Assembly (NCBI GenBank): GCA_900546345.1
Contig: URCI01000024.1
Location: 1-38,975 of the forward strand
Direction: 5' to 3'
DNA: 38,975 bases
From: an uncultured Prevotella sp.
GTDB taxonomy: Bacteria > Bacteroidota > Bacteroidia > Bacteroidales > Bacteroidaceae
The stretch's first letter is position 1, and the number at the start of each line of letters is the position of its first letter. The notes beneath the pieces were generated by a model. The model saw only the letters and a program-made list of their open reading frames with translations. It did not search any database and had not been told where the DNA came from. The position numbers and the translations under genes were made by a program. Positions 27,258 to 33,453 of the stretch are shown here, one piece after another.

Positions 27258-27413
27258 ATGGACTCACACTTCATCTTCTATGCCTTCCTGCTCTTTGCAT
27301 TCGTCGCGACCATCTTCATCGTACGCAAGATAGCTAGTTGCGTCCTCAAACTCATCTTCGCCGCGATCGCCATAGGCGTAGTTGTGGCTGCCTATTTTCT
27401 TATGCAGGGTTAA
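27258..27413 (+). CDS. 51-aa membrane peptide
   Basis: The start at ATG 27258 follows the pseudouridine synthase stop by 32 bp. An upstream ATG at 27108 would overlap that gene in another frame and add low-quality sequence. The peptide has two hydrophobic stretches (FIFYAFLLFAFVATIFIV; LIFAAIAIGVVVAAYFL) separated by a short basic segment (RKIASCVLK), so it is likely a two-helix hairpin membrane protein. The family is not recognised. Its position between the synthase and EFR1 gene (16-bp gap) suggests cotranscription. Confidence 0.6.
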   Translation: MDSHFIFYAFLLFAFVATIFIVRKIASCVLKLIFAAIAIGVVVAAYFLMQG

Positions 27414-27429
27414 CTTATTGGCTTCGCTT

Positions 27430-28209
27430 ATGATTTTTTACTTTTCTGCGACAGGCAATACGGCGTGGGCTGCCAAGCAGCTCGGTTACTACACCAGCGA
27501 CCGACTCATCAACATCACGAAAAACAGCACCGAGCCTTTCGCTGCTCAGCTGAAGCCGGGCGAGAACATCGGCTTTTGCTTCCCCATCCACGGCTGGCGA
27601 CCTCCGCGCATCGTCGTTGACTTTGTGAAGCGACTCGCCATCGATGCCAACGGGCACTATGTCTATGCACTCTGCACTGCCGGAGACACCATAGGCGAGG
27701 CCATGGACATCTTCCGCGACGTGCTGTCTGAGAAAGGCATTGCGCTCGACGCTGCCTTCTCGTTGCTGATGCCGGAATCATACGTCGGCCTGCCCTTCAT
27801 GGATGTGGACAAGAAAGAGCGTGAGAAAGCCAAGCAGGACCAGGCAGCAGAAGATTTGAAAGGATTTGCCCAACTGATCGAACAACATCAGAAGCACGTG
27901 GAGCGACTGACCATCGGCCACTGGCCACGCATCAACAGCCGTGTCCTCGGTGCAGCCTTCTACCGGTGGCTGATCACAGACAAGCCTTTCCATGTCGTCT
28001 CAGACCGCTGTGTGAAATGCGGCATCTGTGCTTCGGTCTGTCCCATTCACGACATCGATGGCGGACTCGGCAAGGAGCCCCGCTGGATTCACAATGGCCA
28101 ATGCATGACTTGCTTCGCCTGCTATCACCATTGTCCGCACCACGCCATCGAGTTTGGCAACAGAACCAAGCATAAAGGACAATACTTCTTTGGCAGAAGA
28201 AAGCTATAG
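27430..28209 (+). CDS. EFR1-type flavodoxin/ferredoxin fusion, 259 aa
   Basis: ATG 27430 gives the characteristic N-terminus MIFYFSATGNTAWAAK, a flavodoxin-like FMN-phosphate loop (SATGNT). An earlier in-frame ATG at 27382 would overlap the 51-aa gene. The C-terminal third has two 4Fe-4S motifs, CVKCGICASVCPIHD and CMTCFACYHHCPHHAIEF, each with CxxCxxCxxxCP. Such EFR1-family proteins are common in gut anaerobes and are presumed electron carriers; partners are unknown. It ends the rightward series and is followed by a terminator. Confidence 0.9.
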   Translation: MIFYFSATGNTAWAAKQLGYYTSDRLINITKNSTEPFAAQLKPGENIGFCFPIHGWRPPRIVVDFVKRLAIDANGHYVYALCTAGDTIGEAMDIFRDVLSEKGIALDAAFSLLMPESYVGLPFMDVDKKEREKAKQDQAAEDLKGFAQLIEQHQKHVERLTIGHWPRINSRVLGAAFYRWLITDKPFHVVSDRCVKCGICASVCPIHDIDGGLGKEPRWIHNGQCMTCFACYHHCPHHAIEFGNRTKHKGQYFFGRRKL

Positions 28210-28358
28210 AACTATGACAGCCCTTCTCAGTGTATGTAAAGCGATAGCAGCTCACACAAAGCCAAAGATTCTATATGCCACAGAAGATGGAGCGTTGAAG
28301 CCAGAAACAGAAGAATGCTTCATGATGAAGTAGTCAATTAAATGCGAAAGAACTTTGG

Positions 28359-28391
28359 AGCCTCCTGCACGTGATGTGTGGGAGGCTTTTT
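28359..28391 (+). terminator. Intrinsic terminator after the EFR1 gene
   Basis: A 7-bp stem (AGCCTCC, 28359-28365, with GGAGGCT, 28381-28387) is followed by T residues. Between the EFR1 stop and this hairpin, a 39-codon frame (28,214-28,333) has no recognisable features. Confidence 0.75.
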
Positions 28392-28448
28392 ACTATGTCA
28401 AGTAAACAAGTCTTGTCACGGGGGACCGTTCTAACCTCGCATAGCTTA

Positions 28449-28579
28449 TACTTTTGCTGTTTCGCAGAAAAGATAGAGAATATCATAACCTCAGGCGTGG
28501 GCATTCTGTGCAATTGCTCAATGCGGGGTTTCCTACGACCTGAAAACTGGACAATTTGTACAGATGCCCACGTTTTTTT
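28449..28579 (+). ncRNA. Candidate small RNA or attenuator upstream of the fimbrillin gene
   Basis: A -7 box (TACTTTTG, 28449-28456) would start a transcript near 28463. About 35 nt later a long hairpin forms: CGTGGGCAT (28496-28504) pairs exactly with 28564-28572, and CTGTGCAATTG (28506-28516) pairs with 28552-28563 allowing one bulge and one mismatch. The apical part is about 35 nt and can fold further. Seven T residues follow (28573-28579). The unit could be a free RNA of about 115 nt, or a leader that terminates before the fimbrillin gene, whose ATG is 98 bp further on. I cannot assign it to a known RNA family. Confidence 0.45.
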
Positions 28580-28676
28580 ATGTCCTCACATGAACACATT
28601 ATTTATATAAAGGGAGCCGAATCAGGGGCGATTCTATAGGCCAAGAAAAAAGTAACACATATTAAAGGTCTGTAGA

Positions 28677-31274
28677 ATGATGCGATTACGTTACACAGTC
28701 TCTATGTTCCGCTCTTGTGACTTGCTGCTGTTGTCACTAAGTGCGCTGTCGTTTCTCACCGGTTGCAGTGAGACGCTGACCGACGGCACAACTGTTCTCT
28801 CCAATGAACCGGTCTCGTTTCGGGTGGATGCCATTGACGGCACGCCTGTCTCTAACGCTTCGGCCCCGGCCAAGGGCTCACGCGCCTCGGCGGATGCTAC
28901 GTCGCCCATGGCCCGGACACCTGACCCTCAGTCTTATTTCGCCGATCCGATGAAGATCACGGGCAGCGGACATACACTCTATCTCCATCCTCTCGTCTCC
29001 GACAGGGTGGGCGGCGCGGCGGCTGCCAAGGTCACCGACGAGCCGACCACACGCGGCACCCGCATCGAGTCGCTCAGCCAACTCACACAGTTCGGCGTTT
29101 CCGCCATCCCATACGCCAACGCCAATGCCTTTGCCTCGGCCACGCCCAACAGCCTCTTCTACAACGAGACGGCGACAAACGCGAGCTACGGATGGAAAAC
29201 TGCTAATGAACATTATTGGCCCGCCACCGACAAGGTGGCCTTCTATGCCTACGCTCCTATTCCATCTTCCACTTCCAACGGACTGACACTGTCCCCGGCG
29301 ACCTCGCAGGGCACGCCCTATATCGACTATGCGCTTCCCGCCACTGCGGAGAACCAGCCCGACCTGATCGTGGCCACAAACAAAGGCCTGACGCTCGCCT
29401 CTGTTGGCACCAACAAGGCTGTGCCGCTCACCTTCGACCATCAGCTCACCTCCATCCGCTTCGTGGCCGGACTGGATATACCGAAAGGACAGATCACCTC
29501 AGTGGGCTTCACAAACATCGCCACCAAAGGGCGGCTGTCGCTTGACGGTACTTGGACTCCGAGCACGACACTTTCTGACTACATCGTCAACGACATCAAC
29601 GTGGAACTCAAGGGCTCCGAGGGCTCCGAGGACCAGGAGATAGTTTCTGGCACAAAGACGCTGCTGATGATTCCGCAGTCGTTTGTCTCAGACGATCAGA
29701 AGATTGCCATCACCTACGTCTTCGACGGCAACACGTATAACCTCACCGGCTCTCTCAAAGGCACGTCGTGGGGCAAGAGTCAGTCCGTCGTCTACAAGGT
29801 ATCGCCTCACTCCGTCTCGAGGTTGCAGTTGGGCACCATCACCTTTGCCTCCTCCTGGGGCAGCAACTATCCCAAGACCTCCTTTGCCGCCAATGATACC
29901 GTGGGCATCTATGTGGCTGATGCCAACGGACTGAAATACAGCAACGTCAAGCTCACGCTCGGCTCCGACGGCAAGTGGACATCAGCCTCCCACGTGCTCC
30001 TGCCCGAGAACTGCAAGTACTATGTCTACTATCCCTACAGCACAAGTGGACTCGCCAACACGGGCAAGGCTGCCACTGATGCCGCCACATTCTTTGCGTC
30101 GGGCATATCGGCATGGACCCCCAAAACAAATCAGGGCACAACTGCGAACCTTAATGCCAGCGATCTGCAGGTAGCTGCCGGCACCGTCTCCACGACAAAC
30201 GCCAGCACTGTGAACTTTAGCATGAGCCATCAGATGGGGCTGGCGGTCATCAACCTCGGACAGAAGACACACTATGACTACAGACACCTGTCTACGGACG
30301 CGAACTTCAAGTGGGTACATGCGTCAAGCACCGTAACGGCCTCTTCGTCCATCAGCGGCAATATGCCCTATAAGAACGGCAGTAATTATATGGCCGTAGT
30401 AAGAACGTCTTCACCCACAGTCTTCAAAAGTGTCTCTACCGATGCGGATAAATGGAGCTTGTCTTTTCAGCCGTCAGCCGGTCAGATAGTTACCAAAACT
30501 GCAATCAGTGCCCGCGCAGACAACAACGATGCTTACGCTATGGCTGTCGGTGATGTATATTATAGCGACGGTGACATGTCGCACCAAAGCGAAAACTTGA
30601 TTAGCGGCAAAACGCCAATCGGCATCGTGGGATATATTGGTAATAATTACTGGACGGAGAAGGGTACCAAGTCGAGCAGCGTAGGCGGTCATGCCCTCGT
30701 GATGGCACTGAAGACCATTGGCTCAACGGGAACTACCGATCATGGAACAAGCTATAAATGGAAAACGTCCAATACTGATGACAGTCGGAAAAAAGTAAAT
30801 ACCTCCGCTCTTATTGTTGGCTCTTCAAACCAATCTTATGGTTCTGGCTATACGGAGTCAGTCGCATTGAACAACTCAGTACATCCTGCGGCACAGGCCG
30901 CGCTTGCCTATACCACATTGAAGGCTCCTGCCACTTCCACGGACTGGTTCTTGCCGTCGGCCGGACAGTGCTACGCTATCATGAATGCTATTGGCGATTA
31001 CCCGTTGAGTGGTTGGAACATTAATTATTTTGTATCCAACATGACGACGGTCACAAGCAAGGTGAACACGGCTCTGAGCAAAGTAGAAGCGAACAACTAC
31101 ACCGAGTTTTTCCAAGCCGTGAATACGTGGGAGTGGACCTCTACGGAGTATTCCGCCACGGAAGCGATCCACGTCGATTCGGGAGTCGACGATAAGGAGG
31201 GAGCCGGTTTTGCTCGCTTCTGCGACTACTACAAGGCGGACAGCTTCCCAGTCCGGCCGTTTCTCGCTTTTTAG
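28677..31274 (+). CDS. Fimbrillin-like (Mfa-like) surface lipoprotein with C-terminal DUF1566-like region, 865 aa
   Basis: A lipoprotein signal ends at C30 (LSFLTGC). Residues about 80-385 resemble a fimbrillin/Mfa-like domain (YWPATDKVAFYAYAP; VPLTFDHQLTSIRFV). A second similar unit begins near 386 (FAANDTVGIYVAD; CKYYVYYPYS; NFSMSHQMGLAVINLG). The C-terminal part (about 560-865) carries GVVGYIG-like strands and ends with WFLPSAGQCYAIMN and WEWTSTEYS...PVRPFLAF, the pattern of DUF1566/FISUMP-type domains in Bacteroidetes surface proteins. Fimbrillins usually have 300-450 residues, so this is a fused form. It is a single-gene unit with no minor fimbrial subunit gene adjacent. It may be an adhesin or non-polymerising surface protein. 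The second ATG, 28680, is equally possible. Confidence 0.8.
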   Translation: MMRLRYTVSMFRSCDLLLLSLSALSFLTGCSETLTDGTTVLSNEPVSFRVDAIDGTPVSNASAPAKGSRASADATSPMARTPDPQSYFADPMKITGSGHTLYLHPLVSDRVGGAAAAKVTDEPTTRGTRIESLSQLTQFGVSAIPYANANAFASATPNSLFYNETATNASYGWKTANEHYWPATDKVAFYAYAPIPSSTSNGLTLSPATSQGTPYIDYALPATAENQPDLIVATNKGLTLASVGTNKAVPLTFDHQLTSIRFVAGLDIPKGQITSVGFTNIATKGRLSLDGTWTPSTTLSDYIVNDINVELKGSEGSEDQEIVSGTKTLLMIPQSFVSDDQKIAITYVFDGNTYNLTGSLKGTSWGKSQSVVYKVSPHSVSRLQLGTITFASSWGSNYPKTSFAANDTVGIYVADANGLKYSNVKLTLGSDGKWTSASHVLLPENCKYYVYYPYSTSGLANTGKAATDAATFFASGISAWTPKTNQGTTANLNASDLQVAAGTVSTTNASTVNFSMSHQMGLAVINLGQKTHYDYRHLSTDANFKWVHASSTVTASSSISGNMPYKNGSNYMAVVRTSSPTVFKSVSTDADKWSLSFQPSAGQIVTKTAISARADNNDAYAMAVGDVYYSDGDMSHQSENLISGKTPIGIVGYIGNNYWTEKGTKSSSVGGHALVMALKTIGSTGTTDHGTSYKWKTSNTDDSRKKVNTSALIVGSSNQSYGSGYTESVALNNSVHPAAQAALAYTTLKAPATSTDWFLPSAGQCYAIMNAIGDYPLSGWNINYFVSNMTTVTSKVNTALSKVEANNYTEFFQAVNTWEWTSTEYSATEAIHVDSGVDDKEGAGFARFCDYYKADSFPVRPFLAF

Positions 31275-31311
31275 CCATTCCCCGAATGAGCGTAACAGTT
31301 CAGACATATAT

Positions 31312-31441
31312 CTCACACAGAGCCACGGAGACACAGAGCTAAAGCCATGAAGGCTTACAAGGTCACAAAGGCTGCGCACACCATAGAATACGAATACACC
31401 GCCGTAGGCCCCTTGCGATCTTTGCGCCTTGGCGAGAGACC
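31312..31441. repeat. Remnants resembling dispersed CACGGAGACACAGAG / CTTTGCGCCTTGGCGAGAG repeats
   Basis: The words ACACAGAGCCACGGAGACAC and CTTTGCGCCTTGGCGAGAG at the two ends of this segment resemble intergenic repeat sequences I have seen in many unrelated bacterial genomes. Between them are further fragments (AAGGTCACAAAGG). Only one copy lies in the window, so repeat status rests on recognition and is uncertain. Confidence 0.4.
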
Positions 31442-31517
31442 AATCATGCAAGTCGTGAGACTTGCTTCTTCACATCTCTAATTCTACAGAACGAGAGATG
31501 TATATAATTCAACCTTG

Positions 31518-31550
31518 GGCTTGTGGGCTGTGAAGTTCGCAAGCCTTTTT
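31518..31550 (+). terminator. Intrinsic terminator downstream of the fimbrillin gene
   Basis: GGCTTG (31518-31523) pairs with CAAGCC (31540-31545), followed by five T residues. It lies about 245 bp after the fimbrillin stop. Confidence 0.6.
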
Positions 31551-31729
31551 GCTTGTTATTTTTCCCAAGACAACAATTTCATTGTCTGTGTCGTTGTCAT
31601 GATATAAGCTTCAAGTATATCGATTTTATTTTGACAAAATACCATCAACAAATCCAAGTATTATAGAAAAAGAAATGGGTGAGAAGTGCTCTCAAAGACG
31701 CCAAAAAAGCCAGCTGGTTACGTAAATTA

Positions 31730-31788
31730 ACCGAAATAACCGGCAGAAATCACCGAAAAGACTGGCAGAAACAACCGAGATGACAACA
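31730..31788. repeat. 22-bp degenerate tandem repeat
   Basis: Two units of 22 bp (31730-31751 and 31752-31773), both starting ACCGAAA and containing GGCAGAAA, plus a partial third from 31774 (ACCGAGA). Confidence 0.55.
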
Positions 31789-31795
31789 TAAAATG

Positions 31796-31841
31796 GGCGG
31801 TTTGACGATAAATTCTCTAGAGAATTTATCGTCAAACCGCC
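31796..31841. repeat. Perfect 46-bp palindrome with no loop
   Basis: The 23 bases 31796-31818 are the exact reverse complement of 31819-31841; the centre is TCTAGA. The symmetry continues outward through one mismatch into AAAAT/ATTTT. It lies between convergent genes and could serve as a bidirectional terminator or form a cruciform. Confidence 0.9.
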
Positions 31842-32045
31842 TATTTTATATGTCCCCAACAATGCATTTTCTCGTATCTAACTATAAATCAACAAATTAG
31901 CAAAAACAGCCCAAAATTGCGAAAATCAGAGGAAGAGACGCTTTGATTTCAAAAATCGCAATCTCAGAGCCACTTTTTTGTCAGTTTTATCAACAATCAG
32001 AAAAGAGAAAGATTAGCGTAAAAAGCAAGGTCTGGGGGTAAGAGA

Positions 32046-32082
32046 CAAAAAAATCCCTGCTCGTAGTAATTACGAACAGGGA
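32046..32082 (-). terminator. Intrinsic terminator of ompA
   Basis: On the minus strand CCCTG...CAGGG with an inner CGTA/TACG pairing (32054-32065 with 32071-32082) is followed by seven T residues, 26 bp after the ompA stop. Confidence 0.85.
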
Positions 32083-32107
32083 ATAAATGAATATGTTTAT
32101 GATGCGA

Positions 32108-33196
32108 TTACTTCACATAAACAACGGCGATACGGTTGGATGTAGAACCCTGAACACCCTTACCAGTAGCCTCGTCGACTACAACACCGTTCTTCTTGAG
32201 ATACTTAGCAACCTCGTCAGCACGAGCCTGAGACAGTCTGTCGTTGACCTCTTTGCTACCCTCTGGAGAAGCAGTACCAACGATCTGAACGTGCTTGCCG
32301 CTCTTCACAGCGTTGAGAGCCTTCTTAGCCTCCTTGGTCAGGAAGCTCTTGCCCTGAGCGAATGTAACGAAGACGAGATTCTCAACCTTCACCTCCTGAG
32401 GAGCCGGAGCCTCTTTCACAACCTCCTTGACAACCTCCTTAGGCTTCTTGGCCAGCTCATCACGCAGGTCATTGATGGTGCTGTTGAGCTGATCGATCTC
32501 AGCCTGGTCGTAAGGCTTCACAATAGCGAAGTTGTGTGTGCCATTGCTGTTCTTGAACTTGTAAACGACACCAGCGTTGAGCTGAACATAGCTGTGGTTG
32601 ATATTGTACTGTACACCAGCATTGGACAGATTGTAGTTGGCACGGTCAGTATTGTCGTTCAAGCCATAGTTGATAGAGGGCTCAACATAAGCCTGCCACT
32701 GCTTCTGGCTTCCAAAGTTGAAGGCGAAGTCAATACCCAACTTAGAAGTCAGATTGTTGCGATAATCAAAGTCCTTGCTGCCAACACGCTCATTGTTGTG
32801 ACCAAAGATATGACCCCAGCCCAAACCGGCAACAGGAATCACCTCGAAGCAACGGGGCTCACCCTTGTAGCCACCGAACCAGTTGCTCAGGTTCACAGTA
32901 CCCAGCAAGCTGGTGTTGAGGAAGCGAACTGCGGTACCAGTAGAGGCGAAAGGCTTATTTGAGAAGTAGGCATTGCTCTCTACAGCGAGACCAAAAACAG
33001 GAGTGAACCAACGACCAACGCGAACGCCAAAGTTAGGATCAAGACCCTTCATCCAAGCGTGGCCAGTGGTCTTGGTAGCCAAACCACCATTAACACCAAC
33101 ATAGATGTTGTCAAATGTCTTACTCTCCTGCACGGTCTGTGCAGATGCGCCAGCAGCAATCAAGGCTGCAAACGCCAAGGTAAATAACTTTTTCAT
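32108..33196 (-). CDS. OmpA-family outer membrane porin, 362 aa
   Basis: A Sec signal peptide (LFTLAFAALIAAGASA) is followed by an eight-strand-type beta-barrel (about 22-215), a charged linker containing KKPKEVVKEVVKEAPAPQE, and a C-terminal OmpA peptidoglycan-binding domain (FAQGKSFLTKEAKKAL; TASPEGSKEVNDRLSQARA; NRIAVVYVK). Abundant OmpA-like proteins of this type tether the outer membrane to peptidoglycan in Prevotella. The barrel sequence is typical of the genus. It is a single gene with its own promoter and terminator, consistent with strong expression. Confidence 0.93.
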   Translation of the reverse strand: MKKLFTLAFAALIAAGASAQTVQESKTFDNIYVGVNGGLATKTTGHAWMKGLDPNFGVRVGRWFTPVFGLAVESNAYFSNKPFASTGTAVRFLNTSLLGTVNLSNWFGGYKGEPRCFEVIPVAGLGWGHIFGHNNERVGSKDFDYRNNLTSKLGIDFAFNFGSQKQWQAYVEPSINYGLNDNTDRANYNLSNAGVQYNINHSYVQLNAGVVYKFKNSNGTHNFAIVKPYDQAEIDQLNSTINDLRDELAKKPKEVVKEVVKEAPAPQEVKVENLVFVTFAQGKSFLTKEAKKALNAVKSGKHVQIVGTASPEGSKEVNDRLSQARADEVAKYLKKNGVVVDEATGKGVQGSTSNRIAVVYVK

Positions 33197-33256
33197 AACT
33201 TATTTGTCTTTGTGTAATTAATATATATTTCTGTTATACTGCATACAAACTGTGTG

Positions 33257-33288
33257 CAAAGTAAAGGGATTTTTCTTAAACCTCCAAA
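33257..33288 (-). promoter_or_regulatory. ompA promoter
   Basis: On the minus strand TTTG (33285-33288) and the -7 variant TTACTTTG (33257-33264) are 20 bp apart, close to the Bacteroidetes consensus. The transcript leader would be about 55 nt and ends in an A-rich sequence before the ATG. Confidence 0.6.
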
Positions 33289-33384
33289 TATTTTTAACGA
33301 ATTGAAGGCAATAAAACATAAATTAACAAGAATATATAGACAGAAGACTACAAAACAAGAAGAAAAGAACAATCTGTGACGAAA

Positions 33385-33421
33385 ATAGGCAGATGACAGA
33401 ACGTCACTGTCATCTGCCTAT
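33385..33421 (-). terminator. Terminator after the arabinofuranosidase gene
   Basis: A perfect 15-bp stem (33385-33399 with 33407-33421) and 7-nt loop lies 32 bp after the stop. A short T-run follows on the minus strand. Confidence 0.75.
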
Positions 33422-33453
33422 ATGTCAAAGGATTAGCAAAATCTATCCATCCC

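Larger units (their letters stand above)
31275..32045. other. Long noncoding region between fimbrillin and ompA genes
   Basis: No credible gene is visible in this 770-bp stretch. It contains repeat-like sequence at 31312-31441, a terminator at 31518-31550, a short tandem repeat at 31730-31788 and the perfect palindrome at 31796-31841 (all listed separately). The remaining 31,850-32,040 is AT-rich without evident structure. Confidence 0.7.

Noticed and set aside
28214..28333. 39-codon frame 4 bp after the EFR1 stop
   Set aside because: No hydrophobic, basic or conserved pattern is seen; it is within what is expected by chance, so it is mentioned only in the terminator entry.
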